Shown in pieces: positions 44,352 to 56,018 of a DNA stretch of 64,000 bases. This DNA comes from Cordia subcordata (Eukaryota > Streptophyta > Magnoliopsida > Boraginales > Cordiaceae), in contig JAPTOF010000007.1 in NCBI GenBank assembly GCA_028554755.1, forward strand, positions 11,827,001 through 11,891,000, written 5' to 3'. The position numbers and the translations under genes are program-made. Under the pieces are notes generated by a model. It was not told the origin of the DNA. It did no database searches and saw only the letters and a list, made by a program, of their open reading frames with translations. Numbering within the stretch: position 1 is the stretch's first letter; each line of letters starts with the position of its first letter.

Positions 44352-46118
44352 ATGGCAAGTGGGTTTTCTTTGTTCAATTAAGGGCTCTCACAATTCAAGC
44401 CACCAAGATTTGATGGAGTGAAGTATCCATATTGACGATGTCGTATAGAGATATACATTCAATCAACAAGTCTTAGGTATTTATTGAAGATGGGCCATAC
44501 ATGCCAGTAAATATCAATGATGATGGAACCATCGTGCCCAAAAAGAATAACAAGTTGACTAATGACGATAGAGCCAAACTCATAAAGAACTTAAAGGTAC
44601 TTAACATTATCCATTGTGCTTTAAATAAGCGTGATTATAGTCGAGTTTGTAATTGTGAGTGGGCTAAGGAAGTGCGGGATATACTTGAGATGTCATATCA
44701 AGGCATTACTCAAGTAAAAGATACTAAAATTAGGTTGTACATTCATGAGTATGAATTATTTAGAATGACACTTGGTGAGACATTTAATGAGATGCATCAA
44801 CGATTTGCTAAAATCATTAACAATTTGAGTGCTTTGAGCAAAAAGTACCCGAATGATGAACTAAATAGAAAAATAATGCTTGCTTTGCCTAAGGAATATA
44901 AGCCTAAAGTGACTTCCATTAGAAAGTTAATGAACATGTCTTCCATGATGGGTCATGAGTCGATTTACAATTTGGAAATAGAGGAACTTGAGCTTAACCA
45001 AGAAAAGCTTAGAGATGAGAAAGAAAAGAAAATCAATAAGTCTCTAGCATTTACGACAATTAAAGAATGTGATGGAGAAAGTGATGATGACATGGCTATG
45101 ATAGCTAGAAACGTGAGAAAATTCATGAGAATAAGAAAAATAAAGAAACGAGACTCATGGAAAAAGAAAGGAAAAGAGAAGGTTGATGAAGAGGTGATTT
45201 GCTTCAATTGCAAAAAGCCGTCAAAGCAAAATGCCCCAAGCTTGTGAAGAAAGGAAAGAAAGCTATGCAAGCAACTTGGGATAATGCAAATTCTAGTGAT
45301 AAGACCCGAACTGATGAAGATCAAGAGCAATTGGCAAATTATATGCGCTTCATGGTCGGACGTGAGGTAAGTATTGATTCTCTTAGTTCATCTTGTTATA
45401 ATAGTCCTTTAATTCCCCATGGCGATGAAATAAGTGAGATGATTGGCATCATATTGCACTTGAACTATGTGACAATCTTTCTAAAATGTTTGAGAAAAAC
45501 AAAGATTTCAACAAGCAAATCAAGGATCTTAAAAATGAAAACAATGATTTAAAAATTAAAAATGAAAGGTTGAAAGAAGAAGTTGGTGTTTTCATGTATG
45601 CCTTTGCAAAAGATTTGCTCACTGAAGATGAAATTTCTTGTTTAAGAAAAGAAAATGAAGATTTGAAAAAGATTGTTGAAAAGTTTACGAAAGGGAAGGA
45701 AACACTTAATGTTTTACTCAGTTCACAACAAAAAGTTTTTGGAAAAAAAGAAGTTGGTTTTGATCCATCGTCATCTAAATTTTTTCACCAAAGCAATTCC
45801 ATTAAAAGCTCTTCTAGTAGTAATGCATCTACATCTTACGTGAACAAGATTTTAAATTTGTGCACAAACTTCATTGTCATGTCATTAGCACTTAATGTGA
45901 AGAGAGAGGTCTTATGTCTACTAAATGCATTGTCAAAGTATGATATGAATTGGAAACTCTTGTGTTGGAATGGCAAAGGCCAAAATGGGCCGCAAATAGA
46001 GCTAACCCCTAAGGATCCAATGAAAGTTGGGTACGTAAACCCAAATGATTGCTTTGATTATAGGAAAATAAGCTTGGCACTCAATGGATATTGGATAGTG
46101 GATGTTCCAAGCATATGA
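44352..46118 (+). pseudogene. gag: copia gag, broken
   Basis: Start MASGFSLFN at 44352, then a stop and SQFKPPRFDGVKYPY, a typical copia Gag opening. After a shift there is an open run from 44501: MPVNINDDGTIVPKKNN, YQGITQVKDTKIRLYIHEYE, MHQRFAKIINNLSALSK, MLALPKEYKPKVTSI (UBN2/copia gag type), and a knuckle start CFNCKKP that then shifts. A further frame from 45486 is a charged coiled coil (KNENNDLKIKNERLKEEV, RKENEDLKKIVEKFTKGKE) ending near YWIVDVPSI. At least three frame changes. Confidence 0.85.
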
Positions 46119-46434
46119 CTAGAAGTGCTTCACTATTTATTGATTTGAGGAGAGCAAAAGGTGATGAACTAACATTTAGAGGGCTTCCAAGGGGAAGGTA
46201 CCTAGAAAAGGAAGCATTGTGAGTCAAAGGTTCAATCACAATTAAAGACAAACTCTATGTTGAAGGTTTGAAATTCAACTTCCTTTCTATTAGTAAATTG
46301 TGTGATAGTAATTTCGATGCGGTATTTAAAGCTAATGCACATTGTGTGATGAAAGATGGTGTTGATGTACTTGTTGCCAAACGTGTAACCAATGTTTATA
46401 TTTGTGACTTCTATGATCTTGTTCAAAAATGATT
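46119..46434 (+). pseudogene. copia protease/GAG-pre-integrase remnant
   Basis: In shifting frames: SKHMTRSASLFIDLRRAKG, then GSITIKDKLYVEGLKFNFLS and ISKLCDSNFDAVFKANAH, as in the copia region between protease and integrase. It stops at 46434 just after VYICDFYDLVQK, ahead of where the integrase zinc finger should be. Confidence 0.78.
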
Positions 46435-47410
46435 TCAAAGAGAAAAATTGGATTCCATTTTATTTATTAAACATGAAGGCAATGAAATGCTACTTATGCA
46501 AATATATGTTGAAGATATTATTTTTTGTGCTACTAACATGTCTTTGTGCAATAATTTTGCTAAATGCATGCACTGAGAGTTTGAGATAAGTATGATGGAA
46601 GAGTTAAATCTCTTTCTTAGAATCAAACAAATGAAGAATGGAATCTTCATCAACCAAACAAAATACATTAAGGAATTGCCTAAGAAGTTTGGTTTAGAAT
46701 ATGTGAAAGAATTGGTACATCAATGAGCCCATTCAGAAAGTTTGAGAAAGATGAAAAAGGTAAATCAGTTGATGAAAAGAAATATAAAGGTATGATTAGC
46801 AGTTTACTTTTCTTACCACCTCTAGACCGGATATAATTTTTGTCGTATGCTTATGTGCATGATTCCAGTCCTCACTAAAGGAAAAAAGGATTTTTCGATA
46901 TCTTAAAGGCACACCTTGTTTCGATATGCAAAAGAAACATCTTTTTAGCTTACAGGGTATTTGGATGCAGACTTTGCCGGATAGAAAGTAGATAGAAAAA
47001 GTACAAATAGAAGCTACTAGTTTCTCGGACAATCGTTAGTTTCTAGGTGAAGCCAAAAACAAAAAAGTGTTGCAACATCCATAACCGAAGCTGACTACAT
47101 CACCGTAGGTAATGGTGTTGCTCAAATTCTGTGAATGAAACAAAATCTACATGATTGTGGTCTTAAATTTGATAATACTCTTGTTTATTGTGATAATACT
47201 AGTGTTATCAATTTGACTTGTAATCTTATTTGACATTCATGAACTAAATATATTGAGATTAGATGCCATTTCTTTTGTGATTATATACTAAAAGGTGATA
47301 TTAGTATTGCATTTGTAAGTATAGATAATCAATTGGCTGATATTTTTACAAAACCTTTGCATGAAGATAGATTTTTGTATAATAAGAAGAAATTTGGGAA
47401 TGCTTGAACT
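46435..47410 (+). pseudogene. copia RT end and RNase H
   Basis: Resumes inside RT with FIKHEGNEMLL-like text and IYVEDIIFCAT (the usual YVDD has become YVED), then FEISMMEELNLFL, NGIFINQTKYIKEL, TSMSPFRKFEKDEKGKSVD, and, after shifts, RNase H motifs (DADFAG- and TEADY-like) and NQLADIFTKPLHEDRF near 47330-47375. Stops are frequent. The N-terminal half of RT and all of integrase are missing. Confidence 0.82.
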
Positions 47411-47907
47411 TGATTGATTGTGATTTGATCCTTAAGTTGGGCTTATGTGTTTTGAATGTTTCAAGTGAGTTTTGTATAAATTTTTGATGATTCTATGAGA
47501 AATTTATGTGTCTTGGACTGAATTTGTGTATGCATTGATTGTGCATTTCATGAAAAAGTTTTGGAAAAACACACTTTTGTCATTGATGGGTGAACCCCCT
47601 AATCCGGGCAACCGAATGAGGTCTACCTGAAGCTAGTGTTGAAAAACACACTGTTTGGCATCCTTTTCTTGATTCCGGAGCACTTATCATCATATTAGAC
47701 GACCGGATGCGATGTTAGTAAAAATAAAATTTGGTAATGTTTCAAATTCCATATGACACCAAATATTATTTATTCCTTCTGTACACGACTTTTCTCTCAA
47801 CAGCTCTACTTTTAACTTGAAATTCTTCCTGCCAAAAGTTGTTTTATCTTTAAAACCCTAAACCTATTCTTAGAAACTATCTCTTTTCTTTTCTCTATCA
47901 TGAAATC

Positions 47908-48141
47908 ATGGATGGGAACACACTTCAAAGGAGACGCTAAAGACTTAGAGAAACTAAGTTAAGAGCAAAAAAGGCCATATGGGATCAAAACGTGAAAGGC
48001 AAAACAAAGAAACTCGAGATTATTGTGATTGATGATGATGATGATCCAATTGATAAAGTTCCAAAACATGAGAAGCAAAAAAAGAAGGATGTCAAAATGA
48101 AGAAGGAAGAAAGAGATGTTGGAGACAATTTCCCCAAGTGA
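47908..48141 (+). pseudogene. small frame in the env position of the copia element
   Basis: 77 codons from ATG at 47908 to TGA at 48139, with a single TAA at codon 11. Reads MDGNTLQRRR, stop, RLRETKLRAKKAIWDQNVKG, then a run of five aspartates and a Lys/Glu-rich tail (KHEKQKKKDVKMKKEERD). It lies between pol and the polypurine tract, where SIRE-like elements carry an extra frame. No signal peptide or membrane segment is seen, so it does not resemble an envelope. It could be a remnant of a longer frame. Confidence 0.4.
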
Positions 48142-48580
48142 TTTCATCCATATCTAAACTATGTTTCCTAGCCTACACTATTTACTTTATCTATTCTAAC
48201 CCTCAAACTTCATGTCTTTCCTATTTTCTTTTGGCATGCATTTACATTTTCATGGATATTTTTAAGTTTTTATTCCATGGATACTTATGGATATTTTCTC
48301 ATATTTTGCTAATATTAGTTTCTAATCCTATATTTGTTTCGATGATGCCAAAAAAGGGAGAAAGTAGAATATGTGATTGTAATAGATGTGTTAGCATATT
48401 TTGTGATGTGCTTAATTAAGAGTTGCATTAGTAGAATTTGCATATATTGAGGGGGCATTTTTCTTTGAGCTTTGATGCTCAATTGCTCTATGATTGTTGC
48501 AAGCATGTTCTCAGAGGGAGTTCTTCTATAATCATGCATCAATACATTCATTGGTTAATCACAAATAGGTTTGTCATTAT

Positions 48581-48594
48581 TAAAAAGGGGAAAA
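48581..48594 (+). promoter_or_regulatory. polypurine tract of the copia element
   Basis: TAAAAAGGGGAAAA, followed by TTGTCACC, as in SIRE-like elements whose LTR starts TGT after a run of A and G. A second G-rich TTGAGGGGGC lies 130 bp upstream (about 48448). Confidence 0.65.
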
Positions 48595-48595
48595 T

Positions 48596-48925
48596 TGTCA
48601 CCATTCTTGTCTTAACAACTTATGTCTGGATGATAAGGCTTGAATGATATGTAATGTATGTGATTAAGATGCTTATGATGAATGATTGATTTGTGTGTGA
48701 TGAATGAGAAGAATGAAGGTTGTTATGTTTTAGTAAGCTTATAATGATGGTTGGTTGAATGATTGTGATGATTGATTGATGCTTTATCAGAAGTTTTACT
48801 CTTACAATTAAATGGCTTATAGAACTGAATGTGTAAGATCAATGTTGCTTCTTAAACTCTCATGAGCTATTGTTGTTGCAAATGTGTTTTAAGAGTTCAT
48901 AAGTGTTTGCTTGGAAAATTTTTAA
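48596..48925 (+). repeat. copia 3' LTR, first part
   Basis: Starts TGTCACCATTCTTG after the polypurine tract. Rich in TGAATGA/TGATTGA motifs and without coding potential. The 3' end of the LTR (as at 44085-44291) is not found; the boundary near 48925 is approximate. Confidence 0.55.
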
Positions 48926-49199
48926 CTAGGTTGTACACCTGGGGCCAAATATACACCTGGGCCTAAAGCCTCGACCAGGTGGGTTTAGAGGGCAAAGAGC
49001 GAACCTTACAACAATGCCTATTTGGCCTGGGAGTCTTCGCATACAATTTTGTGATTGTGAGTTCTTTATCCCCTGCCTCGAACTCCATCCAAAGACTTTG
49101 TAAAGAAGACAATATGGGCTTCTCAATTGTAACAAAATCAAAACCAAGATCAAAGTAACAACAAATGAATACAATGAAATAAAGTCACTAAATTCATTA
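48926..49199. other. background of unknown origin left of E4
   Basis: Holds two TACACCTGGG(G)CC repeats (about 48935 and 48950) and no recognised domain. It continues on the other side of E4 at 60479. A minus-strand frame of 82 codons here has no recognisable motif. It may be the 3' end of the Tat-like element on the right. Confidence 0.4.
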
Positions 49200-49675
49200 C
49201 AAATTGATGTATCTTGATTGTGTGTGTGTTTCCATTGTATCTTGCTTATATTTTAGAGGTGTTATGTGCATATGTAGTAGAATTAGAATAGTAACTAAAA
49301 TAGAATTATGCTTAAGTGAAGACAATTGTACATAGTTGAGTTTAATAGATAAATGCTACACTAATTTCTTGTTTTAATGATTTAGGTGAGACTTGGGTTG
49401 AAAACGAAGCTTGCATGATGATAAGTGATGAAGATAGAAGGCGTGCAGGTGGTGGGGAAGAAGCGAAAGCAAAGAAGATGAAGATTGAAGCAATAGGAGC
49501 TACCAGCTAACAGGTAGGGTCAACCAGTAAATCCAGAGAACAGAGGTTATTACTGGCTGAGCCTATCGGCTGACTGGCAAAGGCAGCTGGTTATTCTAAA
49601 GAGTAGTTAGAAGAACTGGTCAACGCCCTTGTTACTAGCTAGCTGGTAAGGTCGACTACTAGTGACACTAATGCC

Positions 49676-49683
49676 TATAAATA
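49676..49683 (+). promoter_or_regulatory. TATA box of the E4 5' LTR
   Basis: TATAAATA, followed by GGGCCCC, about 470 bp into the LTR. The 3' LTR has TATAAATA at 59108-59115. Confidence 0.75.
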
Positions 49684-50692
49684 GGGCCCCATTTTCAGCA
49701 TTTATTAGTTATCAAATCGCACACACTTTATAGCCAATTTTTCACACACACTAAACCTTGGCTCACCCACCTCACACATACACTTTCACACACTTCCAAC
49801 TTGGATTCAAGCTTATTTGAAGGGATTTAACACTTGGATTTCAAGATTTGCTCAAAGGATTGTAAAGCTCCATCAAGGATGAAAGGGGAGTTTCTATATT
49901 TCTCTTTCATCCTATTTTATATTATGTTTAAGTAGACTTGTTTAAGGTGATTTAGCTTGTAATATAGGTTGATTATATACTCTTACGTTATGAGACTTGA
50001 TGGCTTAATATATGTATGCTTTGTTCTTCTTATTTCAATGGCTATTATTCAATACATGTCTAGGTGTTTGATAATATGCCTATGTGAGTAGCATATGTAT
50101 AAATTGATGTCTATTTGCTACTAAATACTTCTAATCCATTCAGTAATCATGACTCTGTGTTTGTGTGTGGATTGTATGGAATGGGTAATGCTCATGTTCA
50201 TGTCTATGTGTATGTTTGCATGCCTAGTAGTGAATATAACCTCAATAATGCATACATGTTGGTTCCTAATGCTTTAATTGGTGTAACCTGAGCATGATGA
50301 TGTTTGGTAGTCGAGTAAGTTTGATATTCACCAACGCCATAGTATAGAACATGTATCAATGTGCTAATTGATCAAATCCCACTATAGTGACCTTAGAATG
50401 ACGGCAGGCAATTTAAGGCTATACTAGATCGAGTTGTCTTTGGCTTTACACCTAGCCAATAGGTTTCCAGATAGATTTAGTCGACCCTAGTGACACCAGG
50501 TCTTGGATTTAAACCCAGCTAATGGTTTAGGTACTAGGGTAGGTTTATTCTAGAACACCTAAGAATCTAATTAGTCAACCCTAAGGCCTTAGGTCATAAG
50601 GACCATGCCATGACTCTAGGGGATATCGACCTAGGGGTGGACTTACACTGAGTCTTAGGGATAAATTAGAAAGCTAGTTAGTACAGAGCAAC

Positions 50693-52865
50693 TAATATGC
50701 TATTTAGGAGCAGAGGCCTAAAATATCCCGCAAGCACACGGGTTGGAGGTTAAGGGACGTCTTTATAGGGTTCTTTCCCTCCCGCAATTCCTTCCAGGAA
50801 TTGGATAAGGGAGGACTGCTTCCTCCCGTAGGTATAACCTTGGCCTTCAGCCTTGAGAACATACTCGGCCTTCAGCCTTGAGAACAATAGGGCCTCCCGC
50901 TATTCTTTACAGGAATAGGGTAAGGGAGGTCTTCTTTTAATAGATGAGGAAAGGGGTAAACCTTATTTATAGACTCATGAAAGCCTTAATTACCCCTTGT
51001 GGAACTAAAAAAAAAGAAGAGTTTGAGCTCTTTTGGCTTACTTTTAGCCACATAGGGCAGCTATCTGCATGTGTCCCAAAGTGACGTCCATTTTTTGGTA
51101 ATGGGTAGTGTAGCATATGAGTGCAGGGTTGAATACACGGGAAGGCCAAACGATATGCTGTTATGAGCTAAGTATGTCCTAAAAGGCTACATGTTGGGAC
51201 CTAAACTATAGTATTTTTGGGTTTTTTGGGATAGAAGGAAGTGCAAGAAAAGTAAATCTAACCTAGGTGCAAGAAAATAAAATGTGTGTTTGTGTGTGTG
51301 TGACAGGGGAATCAAGTGATCTAAGGGGAGTCAAATGTTGGAAATAGGGACTAGGGCGACTGGACTTGCTTATAGGTTATTACTACATTTTTGCTAGGGT
51401 TGCTTGATTGATTGTTTGGGTTGCTCTTATATAGGCCTCTAATTAACCTCCTAACAGTACCTCTAGGACTCGGTGCGGCTCTGTCCCTAGGCACATCTAC
51501 CCAGAGCTACGACATTGCATTTATGACCTAGGCATTAGGGCTAGTTAGTTAGTGCTCTAAGTGACTTAGATCGATCTAACCCTGCTATCTAAACCATTGG
51601 CTAGATTTAAAGCAAAGACCTTGTTCGTCTAAGGTCGACTAACCTACCCTAAAACCCATTGGCTAGATTTAAAGCCAAAGGAGACTCGGCCTAGGCTAGT
51701 CATTGGTTATGCACCACCAATCGTCATCACAATAATAGGAATTAGTGTTTAAGCACAAGGTATACACATCTAGGGCATGGCATTCGAGAATACATAGACA
51801 TATCCTACTACTAAGCACATAAACATACTTAGATTACATCAATTTAAGCAACAACACCCGACATATAGGCAACAGAAACTAGTCTTGCCATTAGCAAACA
51901 CATACATAGACAAGTATATTAGCCTAGCCTACTTCATACAATCACCATAAAAACACATAGACATGCTAGCACAATGATTTAGAAATGGTTAATAGCAAAA
52001 GAGACTTCAATATATAAATGTAACATCATTGAGCATTTCTACAAATACATTTACATGTATGTAAAATAACCATTCAAAACCCCAACTAGAAGCATATATA
52101 AACAAATCCATCAAGTACGCATTATAATAATGTAATAATCAATCCATAAAAAAAGAGTAAATCACCCTACATAGCTCTAATCATACATAGATTAACTTGG
52201 GATAAAAGAGAATTACCCTTTTATCCATAGCTGTGCCTTTACAATCCAAGAGCTAATCCCTAAATTCTTTGTTTGATCCTCTTAGATGCTTGATTCTAAT
52301 GTTTTTTTGTGTGTGAAAGTGTGTGTGGGAGGTGGGTGAGGGTTAGGATTAGGGTTTTGGGAAATGGTGTGAAGAATAAAGTGAATTGATTATGAAAATA
52401 AGCTCAAAATCATGCTTTTATAGCTCTTCAGCAGCACTACTGATTGACTCTACTAGTTAGCTAGTAGTTTCTTCATGCTGAACTGGTAAAAATATGAGCT
52501 CTCTGGATTTACTGGGGGACCCTACCAGCTATCTAGTACGTACCGAGGGACCCTATCGAATAGCCTCTTCTCACTTGACAGCTCAACTTTGAAACTTTAT
52601 TTCTAGCTCATTTCTTCATCTTTTCTTTTTTTGTCTTCAATGTTCAACTCGTTTCTTCCTTGTATACGGTCGTCCCATCCCAAAACTCACTATATCATAA
52701 AATGAGCACTTAGTGTAGTATTTTCTAAACTCAACTATGAACATTTATATCCGAGTTTGCACAACTATAGTATAAATACCACACTAAGACAATCTAATAA
52801 GCACAAATCACCTCTAAATAAGCATATAAATACAATACATAAATACACATAAAACCAACATATTA
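50693..52865 (-). repeat. solo family A LTR in the E4 5' LTR
   Basis: 2,173 bp with a 348-bp insert, so about 1.8 kb itself. On the plus strand it goes from TAATATGCTATTTAGG to CAACATATTA, both ends decayed. Flanks GCAAC (50688-50692) and GCAAA (52866-52870); the uninterrupted 3' LTR of E4 reads GAGCAACATATTT, supporting a GCAAC duplication. Hairpin copies lie at about 51597 and 51658. Confidence 0.83.
50747..51094. mobile_element. 348-bp insert of unknown class
   Basis: Interrupts the LTR between CACGGGTTGG and TAATGGG; TTGG is present on both sides (50743-50746 and 51095-51098), perhaps a short duplication. It contains two imperfect hairpins with TCCCTCC/GGGAGGA arms (50785-50815 and 50892-50920), two 20-bp repeats GGCCTTCAGCCTTGAGAACA at 50842 and 50867 (period 25), a minus-strand TATAAATA (about 50966) and an A9 run (51008-51016). 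Its GC content is visibly higher than that of its host. GACGTC occurs near both ends. It could be a small LTR, a TRIM or a MITE-like element. Confidence 0.6.
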
Positions 52866-53241
52866 GCAAAATATTTAGCTAAACCATCACCCCAAATCCC
52901 ATAGCATTTGAGTCTAAAATCACCCATAGGTAAGCAAAAGTCACCCTAACCCCTTCTATTTATTTGTTCCCTCTAGATTAGTTTGTTTCCTCCATCTCCA
53001 TTCCCATTTTCCTATAGTGTAATTTTTTTTCCTTTAGTTTGAGCTCCCTTTAAATCCAAAAACCCCAAAAAGATAGTTAGGTTAGGACTTCTTTTCGGCA
53101 CTTTCTAGAACATATACATAGGATCCATTCCATAATGCACCTCCTTAAGGATTTGACACCCACACTTGCCACACTATACTACATTTGATCCATGCGCTTG
53201 TGGAATTTTAAGGCTTGTGCACTTTGAGACGATCAAGTTCT

Positions 53242-53259
53242 TGGAGCCGTTGTCGAGAA
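53242..53259 (+). promoter_or_regulatory. PBS of E4, tRNA-Asp type
   Basis: TGGAGCCGTTGTCGAGAA, 6 nt after the LTR end; close to the tRNA-Asp site of E1. A T-rich leader follows (53260-53561). Confidence 0.85.
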
Positions 53260-53561
53260 GACATGGTTGGTTTATGTTCTTTGTTTGTGTGTTTTAGTAA
53301 TTGTTTCCTTTATTTATTTTTCTTGTTTTATCTTGTTAGTTTGTTTTAATAATCTCTTATCTTGCTTTTTGTTCAGCTAGTTTATTGTCTTGTATTTACC
53401 TTCCTTTCTTAGCAGAGCTTGTTTGTTTAGATTTCTTAGTTTGCTTTTGCTTTTTGTTTTCATTTTTAGTAGACCCAATAGGTTTGTGGCTTTCTTACTA
53501 TAGTTTTAGGAAATTTTGAAGTTTTAGGGATTGAAGTGGCTAGATTGATCTTCTAGAAGAT

Positions 53562-54487
53562 ATGGTTGAACCTATTAATCCTTCTATTCCTCCTATTCCT
53601 TCAATGAATCCCATTCCACCGTATGATTACCATGGGCATCCTCAACCCTAAGAGCATTTTAGGTAAAAGCCCCTCAGGTCGGACCCACGTATAGAGAATG
53701 AGCCCACGCTTAGGCAATTCTTCCTTCCCAACATATTCAAGCCTAACTTGGCTATCCATGTTCTGGGATTGGGTGAAGCAAATTTCAAGATTATGCCTAT
53801 CATGTTAGCAATACTCCCTTCCTTCTATAGGAGGAGTAATAAGAGTCCCTTGGACTACAACACAGACTTCATAGAGATAAGTTCCACTCTCACATCCTCA
53901 AAGTGTCTCAAGAAGTCATTCGCCTTAAGTTGTTCCTATTTTCCCTTAAGGATAAGGCTAGGGCATGGTATCATTCTTTACCTAGTAATTGCATTACATC
54001 TTGGGATGAGCTCCAATCTAGGTTCTACCAACAAATTTTTCCCATGGCCAAAACCGCTAACCTTAGGGCTGGCATTATGACTTTCTCCCAACACGACTTA
54101 GAGACTTTTCATGAGGCATGGGAGAGGTTCAATAAACTTCTTAGGCAATGTCCACACCAAGAGTATGGTGTTCATGACCTTCTTCAACATTTCTTTAAAG
54201 GCTTGAATGAGCAAAATAGGATAATAGTGAATGCCGCCTTTGTTAGTGGATTCGATAATTTGAGATCGAGTGAAGCATGGGAGAAAATGGATTTGTTGGC
54301 CAAAAACTCTTTTCGAAACACTTCTATGGATAGGTTTAGTCCAAGAGTGAATAGAAGAGGTGTTCATGAGGCTAGTGTTTCTTCCGATCTTCTTGCTAAA
54401 GTAGAGGCTTTAACGAACAAGTTAGATCAATTCATTTCCTTAAGTATTTCTTCACAAAGTTGTAGAGCTAATTCATTAATTCAGTAG
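53562..54487 (+). pseudogene. gag: gag of E4, broken
   Basis: The first ~100 bp of gag (MLGKRS...) are deleted at about 53550, so the first Met is the internal one, MVEPINPSIPP at 53562. In-frame stops follow at a Gln and a Gln/Glu, then LRQFFLPNIFKPNLAIHV and FKIMPIMLAILPSF. A 1-nt deletion near 53895 shifts the frame. From 53903 it is open for 194 codons: PEVIRLKLF-like, FSLKDKARAWYHSLP, MTFSQHDLETFHEAWERF, CPHQEYGVHDLLQHFF, NKLDQFISLSISS. The zinc knuckle region beyond 54487 has lost its first Cys pair. Confidence 0.86.
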
Positions 54488-55990
54488 GTTCGTCATCCAC
54501 CCCGTCGGCCATAGTTGTTTGTGCATTGTTTTACAAGCCACTTATGTGACCATAGCTTGCCCTTTAAGACACCAGTTTCCCTATTTCATTAAAGAGCAAG
54601 TTTATGCCAAACAAGGGTACTCATAGGAGTACAACCCTTTCTTGAACATATACAATTCGGGTTAGAGACATAACTCAAAGTTTTCATACTGTCAACGTCA
54701 GTTTGAGTCTTCCCATCCCTAGCCCCAAGCCTCATTCCAACAGAGACATCATTTTGCTAATCATCGAGAATTTCATAATGTGAATCAAGCTAGGCTTCCT
54801 TGTGTTTCTCAGCCCCAGGCATTCCATGCCCTATTTAGTAGCCAGTCCACTAACATTAAGATGATGGAGAAAATGATGCAGTTTATTCAGGATGAACAAT
54901 AATCATTGGCTAGTCAACAACAGACACTAACTAGATAATAGTAGGAATTAGTAGATAATAGATAAGAGCTAACTAGCCATAGGTAGCAAATAGCTAGGAT
55001 GGAGGCACAATTAAGGTAGCTTGATAGTCAAATGCATACTAGATACCCCAAGAAATTGTCTTTTTAGCTAGAGGTGAACCCTAGAATCTAGTCTTGTTCT
55101 TCGTCTGACCTCACTTATCCCCATATAGCTCAAGTGAAAGCCATCACCATTCTTAGGAGTAGGAGAATAGCAAACAATAAGATAAAAGTTGAATATACAA
55201 AGCCTACATCTGGTGGTCCTTTTGAGTTTAGTGAGCCTAGGCATCACCCTATTGAAAGAAATTCTATAGAAAGTCCTATTGAGAGAGTAGAGCCCATGGT
55301 AAGACTAGTATTTCCCGCCCATATAAGGAGGGAAAGTGGCCTATCGTAAAGTCCCATGAGTCTTAAGATGTTGCTTCTAGAGTTCCATTCCCATCCGTTA
55401 CAAAAAAGCTATTACTTATTAAGGATACTAGGCTTTCAAGGTCTTAGAGCATCTCAAAGATCTTAAGGTTAATCTTCCATTGATAGATGTAGTCCTTTCT
55501 ATTCCATCCTACTCTAAGTTCTTTAAAGACCTTTGCACAAGGAAGCGTAGCACATCGAGCATGCCTAAGAAAGTGAAACTCATGAAGAAAGTGATTAGTA
55601 TTTGCACATCGAACCATCTACCTTAGCTCAGCAATCTTAAAGCATTTACCCTTTCTTGTTTTACGTCTAGTATGAACCTTATTGCTTACACCATTTATCC
55701 GTAACTAGGTTTACGAGAGATGTCACCTACTCATCTCATATTTCAGCTAGCTAATTGATCTAAGCGTAGACCTAGAGGTGTAGTCGAGGATGTTATGGTA
55801 AAGGGCAGAGTGTTTTTAGGCATAGATTTTGGTCACAACTCTAGGAATATTATTCTCATTCTTCTAGGTCACTCCTTCTTTGCCACAGCCGACACAGTCA
55901 TTCATTGCAAGTCTAGGTTGCTAGAAATTAAGTTTGAAAACGTAAGATCTACTGTAAAGGTTGCAAAGGCCATAGTAGAGTTAGTGTAGG
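54488..55990 (+). pseudogene. gag end and protease region of E4, broken
   Basis: The first half holds repeated Gln-rich text (QQQTLTR-like) and TILRSRRIANNK at 55140, matching TLRSDK in E1. The protease part has KDLKVNLPLIDVVLSIP, SKFFKDLCTRK and ILLGHSFFATADTVI, and FENVRSTVKVAKAI near 55920-55980. The D-L-G-S active site is deleted or unreadable around 55665. E4 has CAG at 55746-55748 where E1 and E2 have TAG. Confidence 0.8.
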
Positions 55991-56018
55991 AGGTGATAAT
56001 GATGAGGAAGATTGCTTC

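Larger units (their letters stand above)
44085..48925 (+). mobile_element. truncated Ty1/copia element (SIRE/Maximus-like)
   Basis: Order: last 207 bp of a 5' LTR, initiator-Met-type PBS, gag with zinc knuckle and coiled coil, protease/pre-integrase remnant, the end of RT, RNase H, a small frame in the env position, polypurine tract, and the first ~330 bp of the 3' LTR. Integrase and most of RT are absent, so there was an internal deletion near 46435. The long coiled-coil Gag tail and extra 3' frame fit the SIRE/Maximus group. Confidence 0.83.
49205..53235 (+). repeat. 5' LTR of E4, interrupted
   Basis: TGATGTATCTTG to GATCA; 1,853 bp after removing the nested LTR with its duplication. TATAAATA at 49676-49683. 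Hairpins at 50440-50459 (TTGGCT/AGCCAA) and 50503-50522 (TTGGAT/AGCTAA, one mismatch). The nested LTR sits between 50692 and 52866. Confidence 0.9.
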
